The notes under the pieces: generated by a model | The model's database searches: none | Seen by the model: only the letters and a program-made list of their open reading frames with translations | What the model was told of the DNA's origin: nothing | Program-made: the position numbers and the translations under genes | From: Lithobates sylvaticus | Taxonomy: Eukaryota > Chordata > Amphibia > Anura > Ranidae | Length of the DNA: 64,000 nt | Assembly: GCA_028564925.1 (NCBI GenBank) | Contig: CM053032.1 | Location: 120,010,490 to 120,074,489, forward strand | Direction of reading: 5' to 3' | Shown: one piece after another, positions 44,283-58,380 of the stretch | Layout: every line of letters starts with the position of its first letter | Position numbering within the stretch: the first letter of the stretch is position 1

Positions 44283-47200
44283 CTCCATTAGTACAGACCC
44301 CCCGGGAAACAAACCATCCCCCTCCATTAGTACAGACCTCTCGGGACAAACCACCCCCCTCCATTAGTACAGACCCCCCGGGAAACAAACCAACCCCCTC
44401 CATTAGTACAGACCCCTCGGGACAAACCACCCCCTCCATTAGTGCAGACCCTCCAGACAAACCATCCCCCTCCATTAGTGCAGACCCCCTGGACAAACCA
44501 CCCCCCCTCATAAGTACAGTCCCCCGGGACAAACCACCCCCCTCCATTAGTGCAGACCCCGGGACAAACCACTCCCCTCCATTAGTGCAGACCCCCCGGA
44601 CAAACCACCCTCCTCCATTAGTGCAGACCCCCCGGACAAACCACCCTCCTTCATTAGTGCAGACCCCCCGGACAAACCACCCCCCTCCATTACTGCAGAC
44701 CCCCCAGACAAACCACTCCCCTCCATTACTGCAGACCCCCCAGACAAACCACCCCCCTCCATTACTGCAGACCCCCCCGACAAACCACCCCCTCCATTAG
44801 TACAGACCCCCGGGACAAACCACCCACCTCCATTAGTGCAGACCCCGGGACAAACCACCCCCCTCCATTAGTGCAGACCCCCGGACAAACCACCCCCTCC
44901 ATTAGTGCAGCCCCCGGGACAAACCACACCCCTCCATTATTGCAGACCCCCCGGACAAACCACCCCCCTCCATTAGTGCAGACCTCCCGGACAAACCAGC
45001 CCCTCCATTACTGCAGACCTCCCGGACAAACCACCCCCTCCATTACTGCAGACCCCCTGGATAAACCACCCCCTCCATTAGTACAGACCCCCGGGAAAAA
45101 CCACCCCCTCCATTAGTGCAGACCCCCGGGACAAACCACCCCCCTCTATTAGTGCAGACCCCCCGGACAAACCACCCCCCTCCATTAGTGCAGACCCCCC
45201 GGACAAACCACCCCCCTCCCTATAGTACAGACCCCCGGGACAAACCATCCCCCTCAATAAGTGCAGACCCCCCGGACAAACCACCCCCTTCATTAGTACA
45301 GACCCCCCTGGACAAACCACCCCCTTCCATTAGTATAGACCCCCTCAGGACAAACCACCCCCTCACATTAGTATAGACTCCCCCAGGGCAAACCACCCCC
45401 TCCATTAGTGCAGACCCCCCTGGACAAACCACCCCCTTCCATTAGTATAGACCCACTCAGGACAAACCACCCCCTCACATTAGTATAGACTCCCCAGGAC
45501 AAACCACCCCCTCCATTAGTGCAGACCCCCGGACAAACCACCCCCCTCCATTAGTGCAGACCCCCGGACAAACCACCCCCTCCATTAGTAGACCCCGGGA
45601 CAAACCACTCCCCTCCATTAGTGCAGACCCCCGGACAAACCACCCCCCTCCATTAGTGCAGACCCCCGGACAAACCACCCCCCTCCATTAGTGCAGACCT
45701 CCCGGACAAACCACCCCCCTCCATTAGTGCAGACCTCCCGGACAAACCACCCCCTCCATTACTGCAGACCCCCGGACAAACCACCCCCTCCATTAGTACA
45801 GACCCCCGGGACAAACCCCCCCCCTCCATTAGTGCAGACCCCCCGGTCAAACCACCCCCCTCCATTAGTGCAGACCCCCCGGACAAACCACCCCCTCCCT
45901 ATAGTACAGACCCCCGGGACAAACCATCCCCCTCCATTAGTATAGACCCCCCCAAGACAAACCCCCCCTCCATTAGTATAGACCCCCCAGGACAAACCAC
46001 CCCCCCTCCATTAGTATAGACCCCCCCAAGACAAACCACCCCTCCATTAGTATAGACCCCCCAGGGCAATCTATCCCCCTCCATTAGTACAGACCCCCCA
46101 GGGCAATCCATCCCCCTCCATTAGTACAGACCCCCCGGGAAACAAACCAACCCCCTCCATTAGTACAGACCCCCCAGACAAACCACCCCCCTCCATTAGT
46201 GCAGACCCCCCGGACAAACCACCCCCCTCCATTACTGCAGACCTCCCGGACAAACCACCCCCTCCATTACTGCAGACCTCCCGGACAAACCACCCCCCTC
46301 CATTACTGCAGACCCCCGGACAAACCACCCCCTCCATTAGTACAGACCCCCGGGAAAAACCACCCCCTCCATTAGTGCAGACCCCCGGGACAAACCACCC
46401 CCCTCTATTAGTGCAGACCCCCCGGACAAACCACCCCCCTCCATTAGTGCAGACCCCCCGGACAAACCACCCCCCTCCCTATAGTACAGACCCCCGGGAC
46501 AAACCATCCCCCTCAATAAGTGCAGACCCCCCGGACAAACCACCCCCTCCATTAGTGCAGACCCCCCGGACAAACCACCCCCCTCCATTAGTGCAGGCCC
46601 CCGGATAAACCACCCCCTAAATTAGTGTAGACCCCCCGGACAAACCACCCCCCTCCATTAGTACAGACCCCCCTGGACAAACCACCCCCTTCCATTAGTA
46701 TAGACCCCCCCAGGACAAACCACCCCCTCACATTAGTATAGACTCCCCCAGGACAAACCACCCCCTCAATTAGTGCAGACCCCCCGGACAAACCACCCCC
46801 CTCTATTAGTGCAGACCCCCCGGACAAACCACCCCCTCCATTAGTAGACCCCCGGGACAAACCACTCCCCTCCATTAGTGCAGACTCCCCGGACAAACCA
46901 CCCTCCTCCATTAGTGCAGACCCCCCGGACAAACCACCCTCCTCCATTAGTGCAGACCCACCGGACAAACCACCCCCCTCCATTACTGCAGACCCCCCAG
47001 ACAAACCACTCCCCTCCATTACTGCAGACCCCCCAGACAAACCACCCCCCTCCATTACTGCAGACCCCCCCGACAAACCACCCCCTCCATTAGTACAGAC
47101 CCCCCCCGGGACAAACCACCCACCTCCATTAGTGCAGACCCCCGGGACAAACCACACCCCCTCCATTAGTGCAGACCCCCCGGACAAACCACCCCCTCCA

Positions 47201-50200
47201 TTAGTGCAGCCCCCGGGACAAACCACACCCCTCCATTATTGCAGACCCCCGGACAAACCACCCCCCTCCATTAGTGCAGACCTCCCGGACAAACCAGCCC
47301 CTCCATTACTGCAGACCTCCCGGACAAACCACCCCCCTCCATTACTGCAGACCCCCCGGATAAACCACCCCCTCCATTAGTACAGACCCCCGGGAAAAAC
47401 CACCCCCTCCATTAGTGCAGACCCCCGGGACAAACCACCCCCCTCTATTAGTGCAGACCCCCCGGACAAACCACCCCCCTCCATTAGTGCAGACCCCCCG
47501 GACAAACCACCCCCCTCCCTATAGTACAGACCCCCGGGACAAACCATCCCCCTCAATAAGTGCAGACCCCCGGACAAACCACCCCCTTCATTAGTACAGA
47601 CCCCCCTGGACAAACCACCCCCTTCCATTAGTATAGACCCCCTCAGGACAAACCACCCCCTCACATTAGTATAGACTCCCCCAGGGCAAACCACCCCCTC
47701 CATTAGTGCAGACCCCCCTGGACAAACCACCCCCTTCCATTAGTATAGACCCACTCAGGACAAACCACCCCCTCACATTAGTATAGACTCCCCAGGACAA
47801 ACCACCCCCTCCATTAGTGCAGACCCCGGACAAACCACCCCCCTCCATTAGTGCAGACCCCCGGACAAACCACCCCCTCCATTAGTAGACCCTGGGACAA
47901 ACCACTCCCCTCCATTAGTGCAGACCCCCCGGACAAACCACCCCCCTCCATTAGTGCAGACCCCCGGACAAACCACCCCCCTCCATTAGTGCAGACCTCC
48001 CGGACAAACCACCCCCCTCCATTAGTGCAGACCTCCCGGACAAACCACCCCCCTCCATTACTGCAGACCCCCCGGACAAACCACCCCCTCCATTAGTACA
48101 GACCCCCGGGACAAACCACCCCCCTCCATTAGTGCAGACCCCCGGACAAACCACCCCCCTCCATTAGTGCAGACCCCCGGACAAACCACCCCCTCCCTAT
48201 AGTACAGACCCCCGGGACAAACCATCCCCCTCCATTAGTATAGACCCCCCCAAGACAAACCCCCCTCCATTAGTATAGACCCCCCAGGACAAACCACCCC
48301 CCCTCCATTAGTATAGACCACCCCAAGACAAACCACCCCTCCATTAGTATAGACCCCCAAGGGCAATCTATCCCCCTCCATTAGTACAGACCCCCCAGGG
48401 CAATCCATCCCCCTCCATTAGTACAGACCCCCCGGGAAACAAACCAACCCCCTCCATTAGTACAGACCCCCCAGACAAACCACCCCCCTCCATTAGTGCA
48501 GACCCCCCGGACAAACCACCCCCCTCCATTACTGCAGACCTCCCAGACAAACCACCCCCTCCATTACTGCAGACCTCCCGGACAAACCACCCCCCTCCAT
48601 TACTGCAGACCCCCCGGACAAACCACCCCCTCCATTAGTACAGACCCCCGGGAAAAACCACCCCCTCCATTAGTGCAGACCCCCGGGACAAACCACCCCC
48701 CTCTATTAGTGCAGACCCCCCGGACAAACCACCCCCCTCCATTAGTGCAGACCCCCCGGACAAACCACCCCCCTCCCTATAGTACAGACCCCCGGGACAA
48801 ACCATCCCCCTCAATAAGTGCAGACCCCCCGGACAAACCACCCCCCTCCATTAGTGCAGACCCCCCCGGACAAACCACCCCCCTCCATTAGTGCAGGCCC
48901 CCGGATAAACCACCCCCCTAAATTAGTGCAGACCCCCCGGACAAACCACCCCCCTCCATTAGTACAGACCCCCCTGGACAAACCACCCCCTTCCATTAGT
49001 ATAGACCCCCCAGGACAAACCACCCCCTCACATTAGTATAGACTCCCCAGGACAAACCACCCCCTCAATTAGTGCAGACCCCCCGGACAAACCACCCCCC
49101 TCTATTAGTGCAGACCCCCGGACAAACCACCCCCTCCATTAGTAGACCCCCGGGACAAACCACTCCCCTCCATTAGTGCAGACTCCCCGGACAAACCACC
49201 CTCCTCCATTAGTGCAGACCCCCCGGACAAACCACCCTCCTCCATTAGTGCAGACCCACCGGACAAACCACCCCCCTCCATTACTGCAGACCCCCCAGAC
49301 AAACCACCCCCCTCCATTACTGCAGACCCCCCGGACAAACCACCCCCTCCATTAGTGCAGACCCCGGGACAAACCACCCCCTCCATTAGTGCAGACTCCC
49401 GGGACAAACCACCCTCCTCCATTAGTGCAGACCCCCCGGACAAACCACCCACCTCCATTAGTGCAGCCCCCGGGACAAACCACCCCCTCCATTAGTGCAG
49501 ACCCTCCGGACAAACCACCCTCCTCCATTAGTGCAGACCCCCCGGACAAACCACCCCCCTCCATTACTGCAGACCCCCCAGACAAACCACCCCCCTCCAT
49601 TACTGCAGACCCCCCGGACAAACCACCCCCTCCATTAGTGCAGACCCCCGGGACAAACCACCCCCCTCCATTAGTGCAGACTCCCGGGACAAACCACCCC
49701 CTCCATTAGTGCAGACCCCCCGGACAAACCACCCCCCTCCATTAGTGCAGCCCCCGGGACAAACCACCCCCTCCATTAGTGCAGACCCCCCGGACAAACC
49801 ACCCCCCTCCATTAGTGCAGACCTCCTGGACAAACCACCCCCCTCCATTAGTGCAGACCTCCCGGACAAACCACCCCCCTCCATTACTGCAGACCCCCCG
49901 GACAAACCACCCCCTCCATTAGTACAGACCCCCGGCACAAACCACCCCCCTCCATTAGTGCAGACCCCCGGGACAAACCACCCCCTCCATTAGTGCAGAC
50001 CCCCCGGACAAACCACCCCCCTCCATTAGTGCAAACCCCCCGGACAAACCACCCCCTCCCTATAGTACAGACCCCCGGGACAAACCATCCCCCTCAATAA
50101 GTGCAGACCCCCCGGACAAACCACCCCCTCCATTAGTAGACCCCGGGGCAAACCACCCCCCTCCATTAGTACAGACCCCCCTGGACAAACCACCCCCTTC

Positions 50201-50250
50201 CATTAGTATAGACCCCCTCAGGACAAACCACCCCCTCTCCATTAGTAAAG
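44283..50250. repeat. Minisatellite S4c, GC-type units in a ~2.3-kb higher-order repeat
   Basis: AGTGCAG, AGTACAG and ACTGCAG units dominate. The marker CCCGGGAAAAACCACC occurs near 45093, 46351, 47391 and 48650, that is, alternating spacings of about 1.26 and 1.04 kb, giving a higher-order period of about 2.30 kb in two copies. A second marker, CGGGAAACAAACCAACC, near 46137 and 48433 gives the same period. The cassette CTCCCTATAGTACAGACC recurs many times. Confidence 0.85.
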
Positions 50251-52090
50251 ACCCCTAAGGACAAACCACCCCCCTCCATTAGTACAGACTCCCCCAGGAC
50301 AAACCATCCCCCACATTAGTATAGACCCCCAGGACAAACCACCCCCCTCCATTAGTATAGACCCCCAGGACAAACCACCCCCTCCATTAGGATAGACCCC
50401 CAACAAACTACCCCTCCTCCATTAGTATAGACCCCCGACAAACCACCACCTCCATTAGTATAGACCCCCCATGACAAACCCCCCCTCCATTACTATAGAC
50501 CCCCCAGGACAAACCACCCCCCCTCCATTAGTATAGACCCCCCAGGACAAACCACCCCCCCCCCCCCCTCCATTAGTATAGACCCCCCAGGACAATCCAC
50601 CCCCCTCCATTAGTATAGACCCCCCAGGACAAACCATCCCCCCTCCATTAGTATAGACCCCAAACAAACTACCCCCCCTCCATTAGTATAGACCCCAAAC
50701 AAACTACCCCCCCTCCATTAGTATAGACCCCCAACAAACCATCCCCCCCCTCCATTAGTATAGACCCCCATGACAATCCCCCTCCATTAGTATAGACCCC
50801 CAGGACAAACCACCCCCCCTCCATTAGTATAGACCCCCCTAAGACAAACCACCCCTCCATTAGTATAGACCCCCAGGACAAACCACCCCCCCCTACATTA
50901 GTATAGACCCCCAGGACAAACCACCCCCTACATTAGTATAGACCCCCAGGACAAACCACCCCCCTCCATTAGTATAGACCCCCAGGACAAACCACCCCCC
51001 TCCATTAGTATAGACCCCGACAAACCACCCCCTCCATTAGTATAGACCCCCAGGACAAACCACCCCCTCCATTAGTATAGACCCCGAAAAACCACCCCCT
51101 CCATTAGTATAGACCCCCAACAAACTACCCCCCCTCCCTTAGTATAGACCCCCGACAACCCCCCCCCTCCATTAGTATAGACCCTTGACAAACCACCCCC
51201 CTTCCATTAGTATAGACCCCCCCATGACAAACCCCCCTCCATTAGTATAGACCCCCCAGGACAAACCACCCCCCCTCCATTAGTATAGACCCCCCAAGAC
51301 AAACCACCCCTCCATTAGTATAGACCCCTGAGGACAATCCACCCCCCTCCATTAGTATAGACCCCCAGGACAAACCATCCCCCCTCCATTAGTATTGACC
51401 CCGACAAACCACCCCCCCTCCATTAGTATAGACCCCAAACAAAATACCCCCCCTTCATTAGTATAGACCCCCAACAAACCACCCCCCCCTCCATTAGTAT
51501 AGACCCCCATGACAAACCCGCCTCCATTAGTATAGACCCCAAGGACAAACCACCCCCCCCTCCATTAGTATAGACCCCCCCAAGACAAACCACCCCTCCA
51601 TTAGTATAGACCCCCAGGACAAACCACCCCTACATTAGTATAGACCCCCCCCAGAACAAACCACCCCCTACATTAGTATAGACCCCCAGGACAAACCACC
51701 CCCCTCCATTAGTATAGACCCCAGGACAAACCACCCCCCTCCATGAGTATAGACCCCGACAAACCACCCCCCTCCATTAGTATAGACCCCCAACAAACTA
51801 CCCCCCCCCCCCCCTCCATTAGTATAGACCCCCGACAACCCCCCCCTCCATTAGTATAGACCCCCGACAAACCACCCCCCTTCCATTAGTATAGACCCCC
51901 CCATGACAAACCCCCCCTCCATTAGTATAGACCCCCCCAGGACAAACCACCCCCCTCCATTAGTATAGACCCCCCAAGACAAACCACCCCTCCATTAGTA
52001 TAGACCCCTCAGGACAATCCACCCCCCTCCATTAGTATAGACCCCCCAGGACAAACCATCCCCCTCCATTAGTATTGACCCAGACAAACC
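50251..52090. repeat. Minisatellite S4d, TA-type units
   Basis: AGTATAG units, many with GACCCCCAACAAACTA or GACCCCGACAAACC short forms and long C runs (13 C near 50560). No insertion seen. Confidence 0.9.
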
Positions 52091-53820
52091 AACCCCCTCC
52101 ATTAGTACAGACCCCCCCGGGACAAACCACCCCCCTCCATTAGTACAGACCACCCGGGACAAACCACCCCCCTCCATTAGTACAGACCCCCCCGGGACAA
52201 ACCACCCCCCTCCATTAGTGCAGACCCTCCGGACAAACCATCCCCCTCCATTAGTGCAGACCCCCGGACAAACCACCCCCCCTCATTAGTACAGACCCCC
52301 GTGACAAACCACCCCCCTCCATTAGTGCAGACCCCGGGACAAACCACTCCCATCCATTAGTGCAGACCCCCCGGACAAACCACCCTCCTCCATTAGTGCA
52401 GACCCCCGGACAAACCACCCTCCTCCATTAGTGCAGACCCCCCGGACAAACCACCCCCCTCCATTACTGCAGACCCCCCAGACAAACCACCCCCCTCCAT
52501 TACTGCAGACCCCCCAGACAAACCACCCCCCCCTCCATTACTGCAGACCCCCCGGACAAACCACCCCCTCCATTAGTACAGACCCCGGGACAAACCACCC
52601 CCCTCCATTAGTGCAGACCCCGGGACAAACCACCCCCTCCATTAGTGCAGACCCCCGGACAAACCACCCCCTCCATTAGTAGACCCCCGGGACAAACCAC
52701 CCCCCTCCATTAGTACAGACCCCCCTGGACAAACCACCATCTTCCATTAGTATAGACCCCTCAGGACAAACCACCCCCTCACATTTGTATAGACTCCCCC
52801 AGGACAAACCGCCCCCTCCATTAGTACAGGCCCCCTGGGACAAACCACACCCTCTCCATTAGTACAGACCCCCTGGGACAAACCACACCCTCTCCATTAG
52901 TACAGACCCCCCCCAGGACAAACCACTCCCCTCCATTAGTACAGACCCACCAGGACAAACCACCCCCCGCATTAGTATAGCCCCCCTGGGACAAACCACC
53001 CCCCCTCCATTAGTATAGACCCCCAGGACAAACCACCCCCCTACATTAGTATAGACCCCCCCAGGACAAACCACCCCCCCTACATTAGTATAGACCCCCC
53101 CAGGACAAACCACCCCCTGCATTAGTATAGACCCCCAGGACAAACCACCCCCTCCATTAATATAGACCCCGACAAACCACCCCCCTCCATTAGTATAGAC
53201 CCCCCAACAAACTACCCCCCCCCTCCATTAGTATAGACCCCCGACAAACCCCCCCCTCCATTAGTATAGACCCCCGACAAACCACCCCCCTCCATTAGTA
53301 TAGACCCCCCATGACAAACCCCCCTCCATTAGTATAGACCCTCCAGGACAAACCACCCCCCTCCATTAGTATAGACCCCCCAAGACAAACCACCCCCTCC
53401 ATTAGTAGACCCCCGGGACAAACCACCCCCCTCCATTAGTACAGACCCCCCCTGGACAAACCACCATCTTCCATTAGTATAGACCCCCTCAGGACAAACC
53501 ACCCCCTCACATTTGTATAGACTCCCCCAGGACAAACCGCCCCCTCCATTAGTACAGACCACCCCAGGACAAACCACCCCCCTCCATTAGTACAGACCCA
53601 CCCAGGACAAACCACCCCCCGCATTAGTATAGCCCCCCTGGGACAAACCACCCCCCTCCATTAGTATAGACCCCCAGGACAAACCCACCCCCCCCCCTAC
53701 ATTAGTATAGACCCCCGAGGACAAACCACCCCCCCTACATTAGTATAGACCCCCCCAGGACAAACCACCCCCTGCATTAGTATAGACCCCCAGGACAAAC
53801 CACCCCCCCTCCATTAATAT
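52091..53820. repeat. Minisatellite S4e, mixed units with a ~0.72-kb duplication
   Basis: GC-type units from about 52095, then a block with the marker ACCACCATCTTCCATTAG near 52734 and again near 53461, and CACATTTGTATAGACTCC near 52780 and 53507. The spacing is about 0.72 kb. Confidence 0.85.
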
Positions 53821-56800
53821 AGACCCCGACAAACCCCCCCCTCCATTAGTATAGACCCCCACAAACCCCCCCCTCCATTAGTATAGACCCCCAACAAACC
53901 CCCCCCCACCATTAGTATAGACCCCCGACAAACCACCCCCCCTCCATTAGTATAGATCCCCCATGACAAACCCCCCCCCTCCATTAGTATAGACCCCCGA
54001 CAAACCCCCCCCCCTCCATTAGTATAGACCCCCATGACAAACCACCCCTCCATTAGTACAATCCACCCCCCTCCATTAGTATAGACCCCCCAGAACAACC
54101 CCCCCCTCCATTAGTATAGACCCAGACAAACCACCCCCCTCCATTATTATATAACCCCCAACAAACACCCCCCTCCATTAGTATTGGCCCCCGACAAACT
54201 CCCCCCCTCAATTAGTATAGACCCCCGACAAACCCCCCCCCTCCAGTACAGACCCCCATGACAACCCCCCCCCTCCATTAGTATAGACCCCCCTGGGACA
54301 AACCAATCCCCTCCATTAGTATAGACCCCCAGGACAAACCCCCCCCCCTCCATTAGTATAGACCCCCCCAGGACAAACCCCCCCTACATTAGTATAGACC
54401 CCCCAGGACAACCCCCCCCTCCATTAGTATAGACCCCGACAAACCACCCCCCTCTATTAGTATAGACCCCCAACAAACCCCCCCTCCATTAGTATAGACC
54501 CCCCCAGACAAACCACCCCCCCTCCATTAGTATAGACCCCCGACAAACCCCCCCATTAGTATAGACCCCCCCATGACACCCCCCCCTCCATTAGTATAGA
54601 CCCCCCAGGACAAACCAACCCCCCCTCCATTAGTATAGACCCCCAGGACAAACCCCCCCCCTCCATTAGTATAGACCCCCCAGGACAATCACCCCCCTCC
54701 ATTAGTGTATAACCCCCAACAAACTACCCCCCCCCCCTCCATTAGTATAGACCCCCAACAAACTCCCCCCTCCATTAGTATAGACCCCGACAAACCACCC
54801 CCCCTCCATTAGTATAGACCCCCAGGACAAACCACCCCCCCTACATTTTTATAGACACCCCAGGACAAACCCCCCCTACATTAGTATAGACCCCCAGGAC
54901 AAACCACCCCCCCTCCATTAGTATAGACCCCCGACAAACCACCCCCCCCATTAGTATAGACCCCCAACAAACCCCCCCCTCCATTAGTATAGACCCCCGA
55001 CAAACCCCCCTCCCCTCCATTAGTATAGACCCCCGACAAACCCCCCCACTTCCATTAGTATAGACCCCCCCATGACAAACCCCCCTCCTCCATTAGTATA
55101 GACCACCAGGACAAACCCCCCCCCTCCATTAGTATAGACCCCCAAGACAAACCACCCCCCCTCCATTAGTATAGACCCCCCCGGACAATCCACCCCCCTC
55201 CATTAGTATAGACCCCCCAGGACAAACCATCCCCCCTCCATTAGTATATAACCCCCAACAAACTACCCCCCTCCATTAGTATAGACCCCGACAAACTCCC
55301 CCCTCCATTAGTATAGACCCCGACAAACCACCCCCCCTCCATTAGTATAGACCCCAGGACAAACCACCCCCCCTACATTAGTATAGACCCCAGGACAAAC
55401 CACCCCCCCTACATTAGTATAGACCCCCCAGGACAAACCACCCCCCCTCCATTAGTATAGACCCCGACAAACCACCCCCTCCATTAGTATAGACCCCCCA
55501 TGAAACCCCCCCTCCATTAGTATAGACCCCCAGGACAAACCCCCCTCCCCTCCATTAGTATAGACCCCCCAAGACAAACCCCCCCTCCATTAGTATAGAC
55601 CCCCAGGACAATCCCCCCATTAGTATAGACCCCCCAGAACAAACCATCCCCCCTCCATTAGTATTGACCCCCAGGACAAACCCCCCCCTCCATTAGTATA
55701 TAACCCCCAACAAACTACCCCCCTCCATTAGTATTGGCCCCCGACAAACTCCCCCCCTCAATTAGTATAGACCCCCGACAAACTCCCCCCCTCAATTAGT
55801 ATAGACCCCCGACAAACCACCCCCCCTCCATTAGTATAGACCCCCATGACAACCCCCTCCCCCCTCCATTAGTATAGACCCCCCTGGGACAAACCAATCC
55901 CCTCCATTAGTATAGACCCCGACAAACCACCCCCCCTCCATTAGTATAGACCCCAGGACAAACCACCCCCCCTACATTAGTATAGACCCCCCCCAGGACA
56001 AACCACCCCCCCTACATTAGTATAGACCCCGGACAAACCACCCCCCCTCCATTAGTATAGACCCCCAACAAACTACCCCCCCCCTCCATTAGTATAGACC
56101 CCCCAGGACAAACCCCCCCCCCTCCATTAGTATAGACCCCCGACAAACCCCCCCACTCCATTAGTATAGACCCCCCCAAAACAAACCCCCCCCCTCCATT
56201 AGTATAGACCCCCCAGGACAAACCCCCCCCCTCCATTAGTATAGACCCCCAGACAAACCCCCCCTCCATTAGTATAGACACCCCCAGGACAATCCACCCC
56301 CCTCCATTAGTATAGACCCCCCCAGGACAAACCACCCCCCCCCATTAGTATATAACCCCCAACAAACTACCCCCCCCCTCCATTAGTATAGACCCCCAAC
56401 AAACTCCCCCCTCCATTAGTATAGACCCCGACAAACCACCCCCCTCCATTCGTATAGACCCCCAGGACAAACCCCCCCCCCTACATTAGTATAGACCCCC
56501 CAGGACAAACCACCCCCTACATTAGTATAGACCCCCAGGACAAACCACCCCCCCCCCATTAGTATAGACCCCGACAAACCACCCCCCTCCATTAGTATAG
56601 ACCCCCAACAAACTACCCCCCTCCATTAGTATAGACCCCCGACAAACCCCCCTCCCCTCCATTAGTATAGACCCCCGACAAACCCCCCCACTTCCATTAG
56701 TATAGACCCCCCCATGACAAACCCCCCTCCTCCATTAGTATAGACCCCCCAGGACAACCCCCCCCCTCCATTAGTATAGACCCCCCAAGACAAACCACCC

Positions 56801-57953
56801 CTCCATTAGTATAGACCCCCCAGGACAATCCACCCCCCTCCATTAGTATAGACCCCCCAGGACAAACCATACCCCCCTCCATTAGTATATAACCCCCAAC
56901 AAACTACCCCCCCTCCATTAGTATAGACCCCGACAAACTCCCCCCCTCCATTAGTATAGACCCCGACAAACCACCCCCTCCATTAGTATAGATACCCCCA
57001 TGACAAACCCCCCCTCCATTAGTATAGTCCCCCCAGGACAAACCACCCCCCCCTCCATTAGTATAGACCCCCCAAGACAAACCACCCCTCCATTAGTATA
57101 GACCCCCAGGACAAATCACCCCCCTCCATTAGTATAGACCCCCAGGACAAACCACCCCCACTCCATTAGTATAGACCTCCAGGACAAACCACCCCCACTC
57201 CATTAGTATAGACCCCGACAAACCACCCCCTCCAATAGTATAGACCCCCAACAAACTACCCTCCCTCCATTAGTATAGACCCCCAACAAATCCCCCCTCC
57301 ATTAGTATATAACCCCCAACAAACTACCCCCCCTCCATTAGTATAGACCTCCGACAAACTCCCCCCCTCCATTAGTATAGACCCCGACAAACCACCCCCC
57401 TCCATTAGTATAGAACCCCCATGACAAACCCCCCCTCCATTAGTATAGACCCCCCCAGGACAAACCACCCCCCCCCCCTCCATTAGTATAGACCCCCCCA
57501 AGACAAACAACCCCTCCGTTAGTATAGACCCCCAGGACAATCCACCCCCTCCATTAGTATAGACCCCCAGGACAAACCACCCCCCACTCCATTAGTATAG
57601 ACCCCCTAGGACAAACCACCCCCACTCCATTAGTATAGACCCCTACAAACCACCCCCTCCATTAGTATAGACCCCCAACAAACTACCCTCCCTCCATTAG
57701 TATAGACCCCCGACTAACCCCCCCTCCATTAGTATAGACCCCCCAGGACAAACCACCCCCCTCCATTAGTATAGACCCCCCAAGAAAAACCACCCCCCCT
57801 CCATTAGTATAGACCCTCCAGGACAAACCACCCCCCTCCATTAGTATATACCCCCGTGAAACCACCCCCCTCTTCATTAGTATTGACCCCCGACAAACCA
57901 CCCCCCCCTCCATTAGTATTGACCCCCAACAAACCACCTCCACCCCTCTATTA
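53821..57953. repeat. Minisatellite S4f, TA-type units and degenerate right edge
   Basis: AGTATAG units of variable length with many truncated members, AGTATATAACCCCC variants and local duplications. The last about 120 bp (AGTATTGACC, CTCTATTAAGTTAATT) are degenerate edge units, mirroring the degenerate left edge near 11742. No other element is seen inside. Confidence 0.9.
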
Positions 57954-58380
57954 AGTTAATTAAAAAACACCCGGGTGGCAGCTGGAGAGGAGAGGACAGT
58001 GTGGAGAACAGAGCGTGTCAGGCTTGGGCAGCAGGAGGAGACACAGGAGGAGGAGTGCGTACACACGTCGGGCACGGACCACCCCCCTCAGTGACATCAC
58101 TGCGTGGCTGGTCTCTCTGCACACAGAGACACAGCCGCTCCGATCTCCGATCTCCTCCTCTGACAGGAGGAGGGAGGGGGGATGGGCTTTGGCAAGAAAC
58201 ACAGCGGCGGCGGCGGCCGCGGTGACCAGCAGAGAGAGCCACCTATGGACAAGGAGAGGAGGAGGAGGAGGGAGGGGAGCTCTCTGGTGCTTCAGCGCCC
58301 CCACCTCTGTGGCCCTGTCTGATGGGGACATCTAATGTAAAGGGGAACAAAATATTACAGCGAACACATGAAAAAAATTA
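57954..58380. other. CpG-rich right flank of the minisatellite
   Basis: A GC-rich, purine-rich stretch with GGCGGCGGCGGCGGCC near 58205 and repeated AGGAGG tracts. Open frames in several phases are compositional and resemble no protein I know. It may be the other side of an older repeat within which the array expanded, or a decayed CpG island. Function unknown. Confidence 0.4.

Noticed and set aside
11742-57953. CRISPR-like array
   Set aside because: There are no unique spacers of constant length; adjacent units are variants of one sequence, and the context is a eukaryotic satellite.
11742-57953. Telomere or canonical G-quadruplex array
   Set aside because: The unit is not a short TTAGGG-type repeat, and G runs are separated by loops longer than the usual seven bases; only long-loop structures are possible.
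57960-58335. Possible host gene exon in the CpG-rich flank
   Set aside because: Frames are open on both strands because of composition. There are no splice sites in a convincing context and no recognisable protein.
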